Assembly (NCBI RefSeq): GCF_016634425.1
Contig: NZ_JAEPES010000001.1
Span: forward strand, 496,001 to 560,000
Length of the DNA stretch: 64,000 nt
Source: Lacisediminihabitans changchengi
GTDB lineage: Bacteria; Actinomycetota; Actinomycetes; Actinomycetales; Microbacteriaceae
Direction: 5' to 3'
The position numbers and the translations under genes are program-made. Positions within the stretch are counted from its first letter, which is position 1. The number at the start of each line of letters is the position of its first letter. Positions 8,774 through 18,589 of this stretch are shown piece after piece. The notes under the pieces are model-generated. The model was not told where the DNA came from. It saw only the letters and a program-made list of their open reading frames with translations, and did no database searches.

Positions 8774-9685
8774 TCAGCGCGGATGAAAGAGTGACAGGAC
8801 TCTTCGAATGGGAGCCGTGAGTTTCCACGAAGCGCTGGATTGGAACGAGGCGGCGAGTTCGTTCGCCTCGAGGACCTCTTCTTTCAGCACCTGGCACTCA
8901 GCCATGAGGTTCGACTGGTCCGCCCGGATGGCGGCCAGTTCGTTCTCGAGTCGACCGATCTCCGCGGAGGGGATGCGCAGCGCCGATGTCATCCGGTCGC
9001 GCGTGACGTCCCACTTGCGATCAACTCGAATGGGCCACTCGTGCCAGAGGGATGATGAATTGTCCAAGACCATCCGAGTGACAGCCACCTCGGAGCTCCG
9101 CAGGGCGAAATTGACCGAAAGCTGGTCTCGGCGAGAATATCGCAGAAGGTGGTCCCACCAGAGCTGCATGGCCGCATCCACCTCGGAAGTCCGGCGCCGA
9201 GCCAAAAGCGCCGTCCAGTACGGCACCTCCTCCAACACGGCCGGGACGATGGTCGAGTAGTGGATCAGCTGTTCGTACACGCGGGAAGGGTCGTCGTAGC
9301 CGTCCGCGGCGACCGCGTCAAACTCCCCGATCACACTGGTTCTCCAGCTATGGCCGGGAATGGCGAGATCGGTCTCCCTGAGCCATTCGTCCAGCAGCAG
9401 ATTGGGTGTCGCCCGCAGCCTGACACTGTTGTCGATCCAGAGAGTTTCGTCGTAGTCGCCAAGAATCTCCGGCCCACGCACCTTGAGGTAGCGCGCGCTC
9501 CTGATGGTGTCGAGAGGAAACCTCGGAGTAATCAGCCGAATATTCCAGGTCTTGCTTGTGAGCTGTTCGTCATCAGTGAAGCAGATGAATTCGATATCGG
9601 TCTCTAGCGCGACAGGCTGCTCATTGAGTTGCTCGTACCTGCCGATGAGTGCGGTATAGACGACTCGGCGTGGTTCTGCCGTCAA
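8774..9685 (-). CDS. TOD1/MUCI70-type (former DUF616) glycosyltransferase-like protein with coiled coil
   Basis: The 303-residue protein opens with RRVVYTALIGRYEQL, then IEFICFTDD, ARYLKVRGPEILGDYDETLWIDNSV and LRATPNLLLDEWL, the pattern of the TOD1/MUCI70 domain seen in many capsule and rhamnan clusters. After about residue 215 a helical stretch (AEIGRLENELAAIRADQSN) looks like a coiled coil, ending with FQSSASWKLTAPIRRVLSLF, a tail common to actinobacterial glycan transferases. Start TTG 9685 has GGAGAGG 8 nt upstream and avoids overlap with the neighbouring gene; an in-frame start at 9811 would run into that gene. Activity is inferred from family and context. Confidence 0.8.
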   Translation of the reverse strand: MTAEPRRVVYTALIGRYEQLNEQPVALETDIEFICFTDDEQLTSKTWNIRLITPRFPLDTIRSARYLKVRGPEILGDYDETLWIDNSVRLRATPNLLLDEWLRETDLAIPGHSWRTSVIGEFDAVAADGYDDPSRVYEQLIHYSTIVPAVLEEVPYWTALLARRRTSEVDAAMQLWWDHLLRYSRRDQLSVNFALRSSEVAVTRMVLDNSSSLWHEWPIRVDRKWDVTRDRMTSALRIPSAEIGRLENELAAIRADQSNLMAECQVLKEEVLEANELAASFQSSASWKLTAPIRRVLSLFHPR

Positions 9686-9761
9686 CTGATGGTCCTCTCC
9701 AGTCGGGTAGAGCACGAGGTGCTGGACGGGAGACGGCCATATCCACTCGGCCCAAGAAACG

Positions 9762-11840
9762 CTAGCAGGGCATGAGACCAGAAACACCATCGCCGAGCGC
9801 TGACGCGCCACCGAGCAGGGTCAGAGTCGCCGTGCGCGTTCTCACCATCTGATCGATGACGGATGCCGGAACACAAGACTGCGGGGAGAGGAACAGAGGT
9901 ACGGAGTTCGCTCCGGCGACAGCGCCTCCGGTGAGCCCGTCCGCGTAAGCCGTGCCGGTCGCGAGATAGGCAGAGGTCGCCGCGGGGAAGGCTGCAGCAT
10001 TGACGCTGGCGGAGGTGGAATACCGGTCCGGGCCCGCAATTCGCGTGACGGTACCGAACGCACCAAGAGCGGAAGTCATGCCGGCTGAGATTGCCGCCTC
10101 ACCGCCCACGATGACGAGTTTCGTCACGCCAAACGAGCGAAGAGAGTCTGCAATGGCGGACGGAACTGCCGTGGCCGACCCGTCGACCAACAACAGGGGA
10201 GCCCTCTGCGAGCCTGCGGCCGACGCTGCCGAGATCGCATCGGGGAAGTTCGCTCCGGTCGCGATGTAGGCGGTGGTCGCGGGGTTCGCCGGGCCGTACA
10301 GGCTGCTTCCCACAGCGATGGAGGTACCGAAACGATCCGTGCCGCTGATCCTCACGACGCTCGGCGAAACGGAGGACAGCTGCGCGAAAGCACTGGCCGA
10401 GATAGCAGAAGGGCCACCGACAACAACAATCTGTTGCGGCTGTAGTCGCGCGAGTTCAGCCAGGACATTGGCTGGCACCGCCGCGCTGGTCGCGAGCAAC
10501 AACGGTGCCCGGCGAGCAGCGGCGATCGGAACAGCGCTGAGAGCATCCGGGAAATTCTCGCCCGACGCGATGTAGGCGACGGGCACCCCGGCAGCGAAGT
10601 TCTTCTGCGAGATCTGAACGGCCGTGTCGTAGCGATCCGTACCGGCAACTCGAGACGACGATGTGACAACGGAGCCAACGGTGACCGTGGTGCAGCCGAG
10701 GTTGATGTCGGTACCGAGCGACTGGTTCTCCGCATCGGCGCAGACCGATTGGGTCCCAGGAGCGGCGGTGACCGTCATGGCGAACCCGTGGTTCGGTCCG
10801 GCCCCGGGGACGGCCGCATCGGCTGCGGCATTCGCTCCTCCGGCTGGGATGAGAGTGCTCCAGCCGTTACCGCGCACCCTCACGTTGATGGCGGTGCCCA
10901 GCACGTCCGGGTCGACCGCCCATCCCGTGACGGAGAGGCTGTTTGCCGCCCCGGTCACGGTCTGCAGTGCTCCGGTAGGATCTCCGCTCGGTCCGCCGAA
11001 CCATTGGTTGTAGTAGACCCAGAAGTTGCGGTTGCCATAAGCGCCGCACGGCGCGGTCCCGTAGAGGTTCGCGAGGGCCGCGGCGTTCGGGGTGTAGGGG
11101 GTGTAGTTGTACAGAGCGGCGGTCGCATAGTTGTCGACGTTGACTGTCTTCGACCCGCAACTCGCCACGGTGCTGTAAGCGACCTCCTGCACGCCGGGCT
11201 GCCGGGCGAAACGCCCCGCCTTGTAGACCTTGAGTTGCCAGGTTCCCCAGTAGATCTGGTTGAAGAATCCGTAGTACTTCGTGTCGCACACCGCACCGTG
11301 ATCTGGGCAGGCGTACCCCATTGCAATTCTCAGATTGGCCAGCGTCGGCGAGGTGCCGGTGATGAGCGCCTCCTCCTTTTGCAGGGTCACCAGAATTACC
11401 CGGGCGCTGATGCCACACGCCTGCTGCACTTTGAAGATGATGCGAGCGGCCGACTCGTTGCCTTCACTCGGATAGGCGCTGCAGACCAGATTGCCGGTAG
11501 CCGAAGAGCTCCGTGACGGCTGGCTCGTCGTTGGGGTCACATAACTCTTGAGACAGCCGTTCGCCCCACATGCGCCCGGTTGCTTCGACTCCAGAAACGA
11601 CTGGATCTGCGCCTGCGACAGGGCGTTGCCGTCGTAGAACTTCGAGTCGTCGATGATGTGGCCAGCGTTGAACTGGGAGCCGTCGAGAGCCTGTGCGGCA
11701 GTTGGAGACTGAATCGCCACCAGCCCTCCGACGAGCAGCGCCAGCGAGAGACCCGCGGCGACCAGTCGGCCGCGATTACGTGCCCCCATAAGAGGAATCG
11801 ATGTCCTGTACCGCATGTGTCCACATCCCGAGTCGGTCAT
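9762..11840 (-). CDS. Large secreted CWB2 protein with N-terminal lysozyme-like/'hemagglutinin' module
   Basis: The 692-residue protein has a basic N-terminus and signal peptide (about 22-52, ending PTAAQA). Residues 53-300 form a module with FNAGHIIDDSKFYDGNAL, SEGNESAARIIFKVQQACG, VILVTLQKEEALI and YGFFNQIYWGTWQL. Its catalytic-helix-like KEEALI and YGxFNQ resemble lysozyme-like wall enzymes, and homologues are often labelled hemagglutinin. A beta-type linker (about 305-395) follows, with ANSLSVTGWAVDPD. Three CWB2 repeats (about 400-690) bind wall polymer. ATG 11840 has AAGAG upstream. The protein probably sits on the cell wall; enzymatic activity is uncertain. Confidence 0.85.
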   Translation of the reverse strand: MTDSGCGHMRYRTSIPLMGARNRGRLVAAGLSLALLVGGLVAIQSPTAAQALDGSQFNAGHIIDDSKFYDGNALSQAQIQSFLESKQPGACGANGCLKSYVTPTTSQPSRSSSATGNLVCSAYPSEGNESAARIIFKVQQACGISARVILVTLQKEEALITGTSPTLANLRIAMGYACPDHGAVCDTKYYGFFNQIYWGTWQLKVYKAGRFARQPGVQEVAYSTVASCGSKTVNVDNYATAALYNYTPYTPNAAALANLYGTAPCGAYGNRNFWVYYNQWFGGPSGDPTGALQTVTGAANSLSVTGWAVDPDVLGTAINVRVRGNGWSTLIPAGGANAAADAAVPGAGPNHGFAMTVTAAPGTQSVCADAENQSLGTDINLGCTTVTVGSVVTSSSRVAGTDRYDTAVQISQKNFAAGVPVAYIASGENFPDALSAVPIAAARRAPLLLATSAAVPANVLAELARLQPQQIVVVGGPSAISASAFAQLSSVSPSVVRISGTDRFGTSIAVGSSLYGPANPATTAYIATGANFPDAISAASAAGSQRAPLLLVDGSATAVPSAIADSLRSFGVTKLVIVGGEAAISAGMTSALGAFGTVTRIAGPDRYSTSASVNAAAFPAATSAYLATGTAYADGLTGGAVAGANSVPLFLSPQSCVPASVIDQMVRTRTATLTLLGGASALGDGVSGLMPC

Positions 11841-12061
11841 ACCAAAGCTCTTGCATACTAACGAGCGACCAACCTTGGACGCCTAAGCGCTACAGCGCGC
11901 CGCACAGGCGCTGTTTCGAGAAGAGACCGGGTTTTCTTCCCTCGACGATATAACCAGTCAACGCCGGTCCAGCCAACCCCCCGTCCGGGCAAAATAGCCC
12001 GACCGGTAGGATCAGGGAGACCTTTTTGCATAGGACCGCTCCCTTCCGAAAGATTTCAGGC

Positions 12062-13045
12062 ATGAAAATTCTCGTCACCGGCGGCGCCGGTTTTATCGGC
12101 TCGAACTTTGTCCGTCGCACGCTGCAGGACGCCTACCCCGGCCTCGAAGGCGCCGAGGTCGTCGTGCTCGACGCGCTGACCTACTCGGGCAACCTCGAGA
12201 ATCTCGCCCCCATTGCGGACTCGCCGCGGTATTCCTTCGTCAAGGGCGACATCCGCGATTCTGAACTTCTCGACCAGCTGTTCCCGACCGTCGACGCCGT
12301 CGTGCACTTCGCCGCTGAGTCGCACGTCGACCGCTCGGTGCGCGACTCCGGCATCTTCGTCGAGACCAACGTGCTCGGCACGCAGCGACTGCTGGATGCT
12401 GCGCTCCGCTCGAACCTCCAGCGCTTCGTGCACGTCTCCACCGATGAGGTCTACGGCTCCATCGCCGAGGGATCGTGGGACGAGACCCGCCCGTTGGAGC
12501 CGAACTCGCCGTACTCCGCGTCGAAGGCCGGCAGCGACCTGCTCGCGCGCAGCTACTTCCGCACCCACGGCCTCAACGTGTCGATCACCCGCTGCTCGAA
12601 CAACTACGGCCCGTACCACTTCCCCGAGAAAGTCATCCCGCTGTTCGTCACGAACCTCATCGACGACAAGCACGTGCCGCTCTACGGCGAGGGCAACAAC
12701 ATCCGTGACTGGCTGCATGTGGATGACCACACCCGCGGCATCGCGATGGTGCTCACGCGCGGCCGCGCCGGCGAGATCTACAACATCGGTGGCGGCACCG
12801 AACTCACCAACAAGGAGCTGACCGAGCTGCTGCTGCAGGCGACCGGCAAAGACTGGTCGTACGTCGACCGCGTGCAGGACCGCCTCGGCCACGACCTGCG
12901 TTACAGCGTGGACATCTCCAAGATCCAGGCCGAACTCGGCTACGAGCCGCAGGTGCCGTTCGAGCAGGGCCTCGCCGACGTCGTGCAGTGGTACCGCGAG
13001 AATCGTGCATGGTGGGAGCCGCTGAAGGAGCGCGCAGCGCTGTGA
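12062..13045 (+). CDS. rfbB: dTDP-glucose 4,6-dehydratase (RmlB/RfbB)
   Basis: RmlB converts dTDP-glucose to dTDP-4-keto-6-deoxyglucose using bound NAD, the second step of rhamnose synthesis. The protein has 327 residues. NAD-binding GGAGFIGSNF is at 7-16, the catalytic Thr-Asp-Glu at 127-129 (STDEVYG), and YSASK at 151-155 supplies Tyr and Lys. It ends with the usual RLGHDLRYSVD region. ATG 12062 is chosen because KILVTGGAGF must be close to the N-terminus; an upstream in-frame ATG at 12026 would add twelve unlikely residues. The stop overlaps the rmlD start. Confidence 0.97.
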   Translation: MKILVTGGAGFIGSNFVRRTLQDAYPGLEGAEVVVLDALTYSGNLENLAPIADSPRYSFVKGDIRDSELLDQLFPTVDAVVHFAAESHVDRSVRDSGIFVETNVLGTQRLLDAALRSNLQRFVHVSTDEVYGSIAEGSWDETRPLEPNSPYSASKAGSDLLARSYFRTHGLNVSITRCSNNYGPYHFPEKVIPLFVTNLIDDKHVPLYGEGNNIRDWLHVDDHTRGIAMVLTRGRAGEIYNIGGGTELTNKELTELLLQATGKDWSYVDRVQDRLGHDLRYSVDISKIQAELGYEPQVPFEQGLADVVQWYRENRAWWEPLKERAAL

Positions 13046-13893
13046 CCCGCTACCTGATCGCCGGTGCACACGGCCAGCTGGGCCGCGACCTGCAACTCGC
13101 GCTTGCCGGACGACACGTCACCGCTCTCGGTCGCGCCGACCTCGACGTCACCGACCTGGAGTCCGTGCGTGCTGCGGTTGCCGGGCACGACGTGATGATC
13201 AATGCATCTGCCTACACGAAGGTCGACGCGGCCGAGACCGACGAGGATACGGCCTATGCCGTGAACGCTGTCGGCGTGCAGAATCTCGCGATCGCGGCAT
13301 CGGAGACCGGCGCCAAGCTGGTGACCGTGTCGACCGACTACGTCTTCGACGGCTCGGCCACGACGCCGTACGCCGAGAACACCCCGCGCGGACCGATCTC
13401 GGCCTACGGCCGCACGAAGGGCGAAGGCGAGCGGCTCGCGCTGGAAGCGCACCCCGATGGCACCTACGTCGTGCGCACGGCCTGGCTTTACGGTGCCGGC
13501 GGCGCGAACTTCGCTAAGACCATGGTGAAGCTGGCTGCCACCCACGACACCGTCTCGGTCGTCGACGATCAGCGCGGACAGCCGACCTGGACCGGCGACC
13601 TCGCGGCCCAAATCGTCGCGCTGGTCGATTCGGATGCCCCAGCCGGCATCTATCACGGCACCAACAGTGGCGAGACGACCTGGTTCGACTTCGCCAAGGC
13701 GATCTACATCGAGGCCGGCCTGGACCCGGCGCGGGTGCTCCCGACGACCAGTGCCGACTTCGTGCGCCCGGCACCACGGCCGAGTTACTCCGTGCTCGGG
13801 CACGACGCCTGGGCCGCGGCCGGGCTTGCTCCGATGCGCGACTGGCGCGAAGCGCTGAGCGAGGCGGCCGCGAACGGCGCCATCACGCCGTAA
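13042..13893 (+). CDS. rfbD: dTDP-4-dehydrorhamnose reductase (RmlD/RfbD)
   Basis: RmlD performs the final NAD(P)H-dependent reduction to dTDP-L-rhamnose. It is 283 residues long, with the dinucleotide site GAHGQLGRDL near the N-terminus, NASAYTKVDAAE, STDYVFDG, and the catalytic YGRTKGEGE. The GTG start at 13042 overlaps the rmlB stop as GTGA, so the two are coupled and the product ratio is probably fixed. With rmlA and rmlC about 8 kb away on the other strand, all four steps are present in the window. Confidence 0.96.
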   Translation: MTRYLIAGAHGQLGRDLQLALAGRHVTALGRADLDVTDLESVRAAVAGHDVMINASAYTKVDAAETDEDTAYAVNAVGVQNLAIAASETGAKLVTVSTDYVFDGSATTPYAENTPRGPISAYGRTKGEGERLALEAHPDGTYVVRTAWLYGAGGANFAKTMVKLAATHDTVSVVDDQRGQPTWTGDLAAQIVALVDSDAPAGIYHGTNSGETTWFDFAKAIYIEAGLDPARVLPTTSADFVRPAPRPSYSVLGHDAWAAAGLAPMRDWREALSEAAANGAITP

Positions 13894-13919
13894 CGACAGC
13901 GCACCGTAAAGTTCGAGTC

Positions 13920-14322
13920 GTGACCAGCGCGCCGAGCCCGACCATCACTGAGAAACCGGCCATTGGCTGCGGTCGCGCGCGCTGGCGCGCCCCTGTGTTC
14001 GACGGTGGGACAGCCTCTACTTCGCCGACATCGCGAAGAGCGGTTACTTCTCTGTCGACTCGCACTCCACTTGGGTGGCGTTCTTTCCGGGCTACCCCGC
14101 GCGGGCGGGCGGGCTCGCCCGCCTGTTCTCGGGTGCGGCAAGCCCGCTGCGGACGTGCGTTTTCAGCTCGTAATCGACATCGTATTCGCGCTGCTCTGCT
14201 GCGCCGGACTGGTAGCGCTGCTGCTGAAGCGGCGCTGGGTGTACTGGGCGTTGCTGGCCTTCGGGCTTGTGCTGCTCGGCATCAACACCTGGTTGTTCAC
14301 CCTGGGAGCGTGGGCCGACTAG
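13920..14322 (+). pseudogene. Remnant of PIG-V-type polytopic mannosyltransferase
   Basis: Pieces of one protein lie in different frames. A GTG at 13920 opens a short N-terminal stretch (TSAPSPTITEKPAIG). From 14003 a second frame reads RWDSLYFADIAKSGYF and WVAFFPGYP, matching the luminal-loop signature of PIG-V/GT76-like mannosyltransferases, and stops at 14171. From about 14155 a third frame gives a final hydrophobic helix (IDIVFALLCCAGLVALLL) and a short tail ending TLGAWAD before TAG at 14320. Intact relatives run to about 400 residues, so most of the membrane core is deleted. Either real decay or, less likely, assembly damage. Confidence 0.65.
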
Positions 14323-14399
14323 CTGCGAAGGGCTTTGGACCCCGCGGGTAAACTCCCTGTGGGGGTTCGGACAACATCCGGCAATCACATTGGAGCACC

Positions 14400-15542
14400 A
14401 TGACCACGACTCTGCGCGTGATCGTCGACCAGATCGTCGCCCCCATCCCGGGCGGTATCGGCCGATACACCGAGGAGTTGACCCGGCAGCTGATCGCCAC
14501 TGCTCCACTCGGCTGCAACGTCGCCGGGGTGGTGTCCGCCTCCTCTGAGGCCGACTACGAGCTCATCCAGACACTCCTTCCCGGTCTCGCGGGACTGCAC
14601 AAGACAACCCTCGCCCGCCGCGAACTCGAGCTCGCCTGGCAGCACGGCTTCACCCGGCTCCCGGGCTCTGGCATGCTGCACGCCACCGGCTTGTTCGCAC
14701 CCCTGGCCCGTCACGACCGCGTCAACAACCAGGGCGAACAGGTCGTCGTCACGATCCACGACGTCGTTCCGTGGACCAATCCCGAGGCACTCACCTCGCG
14801 CCGGCTCGGCTGGTACAAAGCGATGGCCAAGCGCGCATACAAGTACGCGGATGCCGTGGTCGTCCCCACCCACGCGGTAGCAGCGGGGCTGAAAAATATC
14901 TTCGATTTCGGCGAACGGGTGCGGGTGATCGGCGGGGCCGTCAGTTCCAAGCTGCGACTCCCGGTCGACCCAGACGAGCGCGCAGCTCGCATGGAGCTGC
15001 CCGACCGCTATCTGCTCAGCGTGGGAACGCTGCAGACGCACAAGGGCGTCATCGAGCTCATCAACGCCCTGAAGCAGCCGGAGTTGGCGGACATCCCGCT
15101 GCTCGTGGCCGGACCGGAGGGGTGGCAGGGGCTCGATCTGGCCGCGGTGGCCGCCGAGGCCGGACTCGAAGAAGGCCGCGTACGGTCGCTGGGGTACCTG
15201 GCCGACGCCGACCTCGCCGTCGCGCTCGACCGCGCATCCGTTTTCGTGTACCCGAGCCTCGCCGAGGGTTTCGGACTCCCGATGGTGGAGGCATTCAGCC
15301 TCGGTACGCCCGTCGTGCACTCGGATGACCCGGCTCTGCTTGAGGTGTCGGCGGGCGCGGGCATCGCGGTCGCCCGCGCTGACCGGGCGACGTATCCTGA
15401 ACGGCTCGCGGAAGCGATCGCCACCGTGCTGAACGACCCGGCCCTGGCCGAGCGGATGGGCTACGAGGGGCAGGACCGCGCCAAGACCTTCAGCTGGAAA
15501 GACTCCGCCGAGAAGGTCTGGCAGCTACACGCCGACCTCTAG
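14400..15542 (+). CDS. Glycosyltransferase family 4 (mannosyl/rhamnosyltransferase-like)
   Basis: The 380-residue GT-B enzyme has the N-terminal GGIGRYTEELTRQL and the C-terminal nucleotide-sugar site: YLLSVGTLQTHKGVIELINAL, SLGYLADADLAVALDRASVFVYPSLAEGFGLPMVEAFSLGTPVVHS. The EGFGLP...E pair is the donor-binding EX7E motif. ATG 14400 has GGAG at good spacing. It follows the decayed mannosyltransferase and converges with the LCP gene, leaving 3 bp. It probably adds mannose or rhamnose to a wall or lipid-linked glycan; specificity unknown. Confidence 0.9.
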   Translation: MTTTLRVIVDQIVAPIPGGIGRYTEELTRQLIATAPLGCNVAGVVSASSEADYELIQTLLPGLAGLHKTTLARRELELAWQHGFTRLPGSGMLHATGLFAPLARHDRVNNQGEQVVVTIHDVVPWTNPEALTSRRLGWYKAMAKRAYKYADAVVVPTHAVAAGLKNIFDFGERVRVIGGAVSSKLRLPVDPDERAARMELPDRYLLSVGTLQTHKGVIELINALKQPELADIPLLVAGPEGWQGLDLAAVAAEAGLEEGRVRSLGYLADADLAVALDRASVFVYPSLAEGFGLPMVEAFSLGTPVVHSDDPALLEVSAGAGIAVARADRATYPERLAEAIATVLNDPALAERMGYEGQDRAKTFSWKDSAEKVWQLHADL

Positions 15543-15545
15543 CGG

Positions 15546-16880
15546 TTAAGGAGTTGGCGTCGCCGTCACCGGGGACGTCGCAACCTTCACCGCGGCGTGG
15601 ATCTTGTCGTAGTTTGGGTTGCCGTTGTCGAACTGCGGCGGCACCAGCTCGAGCTGCGTCACCGGGAGTTTGCGACCCTTGCCGGCAAGGTCGATGAATC
15701 CGGGAATCGCCGCGGTAGGGACATCCGTCTTGATCACCTGGGCCCCCGCCGCCGCGATCTCCTGAAACTTTGTGACGACCACCGACGGCTGCACCTGCTG
15801 GATGATCGCCGTCTGCACCTGGCGCTGGCGCTCCATGCGATCGAAGTCACTGCCGTTATAGCGCGAGCGGCCGTACCAGAGCGCGAGGGCACCATCGAGG
15901 TGCTGTTTGCCGGCCTCGAAGTAGCCGTAGGGCTGCTTGGCCGTCACGGGCCCGTAGGCGAGCCGGGCCGGCACGTCGACCGTGACGCCGCCGACTGCAT
16001 CGACCAGGTCGGCGAAGCCCTGCATGTCGATCAGGGCGAAGTACTGGATCGTGAGTCCCGTGACCCCGCCCGCGGCATCCATCATCGCCTGAATGCCCGG
16101 CGACGATCCCTGCTCGGTCGCCTTCGGGTACAGGGACGGATGTTCTTCGGCATACGTGTAGATGTAGTCGATCAGGCATTGATCACCGCAGTTGTAGCCG
16201 TCGGGGAAGGGCCCCCACAGAGGCGAACCCTTCGTGAACGTCGCCTTCTCCAGGTTGCGGGGGATGCCGATGATCGTCGTCGCGCCGGTTACGGCATCGA
16301 CGCTGGCCACCGAGGTACTGTCGGGCCGGAGACCCGTGCGGTCGGGGCCGGCGTCGCCACCGAGCAGCAGGATGTTGTACCGGCCGTCGACCGGCGTCGC
16401 CATTGACGAGCCCCCGAATATCTGGGAGAGAGCCGATCGGGCGGCTCCGGTCGAGACGGCCGCATAGCCGGCGCTGCCCGCGGTGAGTACGAGCCCCGCA
16501 ACGGTGACGAACGCGACCAGCACACCAGCCGCCGGCGCGAGCTTCACGAGCCGCACCATCCGGAGCGTGTCGAGGGTGAGGATCGTCCAGAGGATCGCGA
16601 ATGCGGCGAACAAGACCTGCAGGGCGGTCAGCCCGATCACACTGGTGACGATCGAGTAGATCGCCGTGTGCGCGACCAGCCAGGTGACCAGGGCGACGAG
16701 GGCCAGGCCCCAGAGGAAGAACGTGGTCGAGACAGCAAACCGGCCGACCTTACGATTGCCGGCGAGCAACTGCGCCGACCCCGGGATGAGCAGGTTGAGC
16801 GCGACCAGCCACCAGGCTCGACGCGCCATCACCTCGGAGGGCGCCGCCCCGGGGAATCGAACGGAGGTGGTTGCGCTCAC
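15546..16880 (-). CDS. LytR-CpsA-Psr (LCP) family wall-polymer ligase
   Basis: LCP enzymes transfer glycans from polyprenyl carriers onto peptidoglycan, outside the membrane. The 444-residue protein has several N-terminal membrane helices (about 22-155) instead of the usual single one. The LCP domain from about 168 shows [34 protein letters not shown] and [20 protein letters not shown], which contain the conserved Asp and Arg residues that bind pyrophosphate and metal. Its GTG start overlaps the purE stop, so it is the distal gene of a purK-purE transcript. It is the best candidate for attaching the locus polysaccharide to the wall. Confidence 0.92.
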   Translation of the reverse strand: MSATTSVRFPGAAPSEVMARRAWWLVALNLLIPGSAQLLAGNRKVGRFAVSTTFFLWGLALVALVTWLVAHTAIYSIVTSVIGLTALQVLFAAFAILWTILTLDTLRMVRLVKLAPAAGVLVAFVTVAGLVLTAGSAGYAAVSTGAARSALSQIFGGSSMATPVDGRYNILLLGGDAGPDRTGLRPDSTSVASVDAVTGATTIIGIPRNLEKATFTKGSPLWGPFPDGYNCGDQCLIDYIYTYAEEHPSLYPKATEQGSSPGIQAMMDAAGGVTGLTIQYFALIDMQGFADLVDAVGGVTVDVPARLAYGPVTAKQPYGYFEAGKQHLDGALALWYGRSRYNGSDFDRMERQRQVQTAIIQQVQPSVVVTKFQEIAAAGAQVIKTDVPTAAIPGFIDLAGKGRKLPVTQLELVPPQFDNGNPNYDKIHAAVKVATSPVTATPTP

Positions 16881-17371
16881 AAGCTCGCCTGTAACGCCGT
16901 GTTCTTCTGCTCCACCAGCGCCGCCAGCGACGCGGCGTACTCGAGCAGTCGCTCCGTGAGCTGGGGGTCGGATGCCGCGAGCATCCGCACCGCGAGAAGA
17001 CCGGCGTTCTGCGCTCCCCCGATGCTCACCGTCGCCACGGGAATCCCGGCGGGCATCTGCACGATCGACAGCAGAGAATCGAGACCGTCGAGCTTGGCCA
17101 GCGGAACCGGCACGCCGATGACGGGAAGCGTGGTGACGGAGGCCACCATGCCGGGGAGGTGCGCCGCGCCACCGGCGCCGGCGATGATGACGCGAAGCCC
17201 GCGACCGGCCGCCTGCGTGCCGAACGCCATCATCTTGTCAGGGGTGCGGTGGGCGGAGACGACCTCCACCTCGAAATCGATGCCGAACTGGGTGAGCACG
17301 TCGGCGGCGGCCTTCATCACGTTCCAGTCGGAGTCTGATCCCATGATGACGGCGACGCGGGGCTCGGGCAT
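16877..17371 (-). CDS. purE: N5-carboxyaminoimidazole ribonucleotide mutase (PurE)
   Basis: PurE moves the carboxyl group of N5-CAIR to give CAIR in purine synthesis, working with PurK. It has 164 residues, typical for class I PurE, with [12 protein letters not shown] at about 11-22 and [11 protein letters not shown] carrying the catalytic His; [14 protein letters not shown] and PVIGVPV follow. The gene is 5 bp downstream of purK, and its stop overlaps the LCP start. Cytoplasmic. Confidence 0.97.
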   Translation of the reverse strand: MPEPRVAVIMGSDSDWNVMKAAADVLTQFGIDFEVEVVSAHRTPDKMMAFGTQAAGRGLRVIIAGAGGAAHLPGMVASVTTLPVIGVPVPLAKLDGLDSLLSIVQMPAGIPVATVSIGGAQNAGLLAVRMLAASDPQLTERLLEYAASLAALVEQKNTALQASL

Positions 17372-17376
17372 GGCAA

Positions 17377-18504
17377 TCAGCCTAGGTTCTGCTCCTGAAA
17401 GTAGGCCGCAGCGGCGCGCGCCAACACCACGGTTTCGGTGAGATCCGGGCCGTACGCGTTGACGTGACCGACCTTGCGCCCCGGGCGCGGGGTCTTGCCG
17501 TAGTTGTGCACCTTCACGGCCGGCTGATCGGCGAACGCGTGCGGGTAGCGATCCGCCAGCGAACCCTCGGCCGGCCCACCCAGGATATTGACCATGACCG
17601 CCCAGGTGTCGCGGGCATCCGTCGACCCCAGAGGCAGGTCGAGCACGGCACGCAGGTGCTGTTCGAACTGGCTGGTGACGGCGGCATCCTGGGTCCAGTG
17701 GCCGGTGTTGTGCGGACGCATCGCGAGCTCGTTAATGAGCAGGCGCTGGTCGGTGGTCTGGAACAGCTCCACCGCGAGAACGCCGGTGACGCCGAGTCCC
17801 TCGGCCACCGTCCGCGCGATCTGGGCCGCGACATCCGCCACGCGCCCCTCGGAGTCGGGAGCGGGGGCGATCACCTCGGCGCAGACGCCGTCACGCTGGA
17901 TGCTCTCCACCACGGGCCAGGCGACGAGCTCGCCCGAATCGCGGCGGGCCACCAGTTGCGCGAGCTCGCGCTGGAACTCGACCAGCTCCTCCGCCAGCAG
18001 CGGCTCGCCGAGGGCCAGCCAGTCCTCGATCTCGGCGGCGCTCGACACCACGCGCACGCCCTTGCCGTCGTAACCACCTCGGGCGGTTTTCACCACCACC
18101 CGCCCGCCGTTGTCGGCGAGGAACGCGTCCAAGTCAGCCGCTTTTTCGATGCGTGCCCACTCCGGCATCGGCAGGCCGAACTCGGCCAGCTTCTCGCGCA
18201 TCAGCAGCTTGTCTTGTGCGTACAGCAGCGCGTCGGGGGCCGGACGCACACGGATGCCGCGGCTCACCAGTTCGCGCAAAATCTCCTGCGGCACGTGCTC
18301 ATGGTCGAAGGTCACCACGTCGACGGTCTCGGCGAAGGCCAGCACGTCGTCGAGGGAGGTGTGACTGCCGATGGACGTCACGGCCATCGCTGCTGACTCC
18401 CCTGCAGTCTCGGCCAGCACGCGCAGCTCGAGCCCGAGGTTCACCGCCGCGGGGATCATCATCCTGGCAAGCTGGCCGCCGCCGATCACTCCGACTGTTG
18501 GCAT
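17377..18504 (-). CDS. purK: 5-(carboxyamino)imidazole ribonucleotide synthase (PurK)
   Basis: PurK uses ATP and bicarbonate to make N5-CAIR from AIR, feeding PurE. The 375-residue ATP-grasp enzyme has [16 protein letters not shown] at the N-terminus, [14 protein letters not shown] (ATP-binding loop), [16 protein letters not shown] and [20 protein letters not shown] [14 protein letters not shown] at the active site. It leads the purK-purE-LCP transcript and diverges from the GtrA gene, with an 85-bp gap for both promoters. Confidence 0.97.
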   Translation of the reverse strand: MPTVGVIGGGQLARMMIPAAVNLGLELRVLAETAGESAAMAVTSIGSHTSLDDVLAFAETVDVVTFDHEHVPQEILRELVSRGIRVRPAPDALLYAQDKLLMREKLAEFGLPMPEWARIEKAADLDAFLADNGGRVVVKTARGGYDGKGVRVVSSAAEIEDWLALGEPLLAEELVEFQRELAQLVARRDSGELVAWPVVESIQRDGVCAEVIAPAPDSEGRVADVAAQIARTVAEGLGVTGVLAVELFQTTDQRLLINELAMRPHNTGHWTQDAAVTSQFEQHLRAVLDLPLGSTDARDTWAVMVNILGGPAEGSLADRYPHAFADQPAVKVHNYGKTPRPGRKVGHVNAYGPDLTETVVLARAAAAYFQEQNLG

Positions 18505-18589
18505 GGTTTCTCCCTGGTCAGTTCGCTGGCATTAGACGCAATTAGGATTGCTCCGACCCCTCAATCTTCGCTCATCGCACAAGGAACAC

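Noticed and set aside
12056..13069. 337-codon minus-strand frame opposite rmlB
   Set aside because: Typical high-GC antisense shadow; rmlB has full catalytic motifs on the plus strand.
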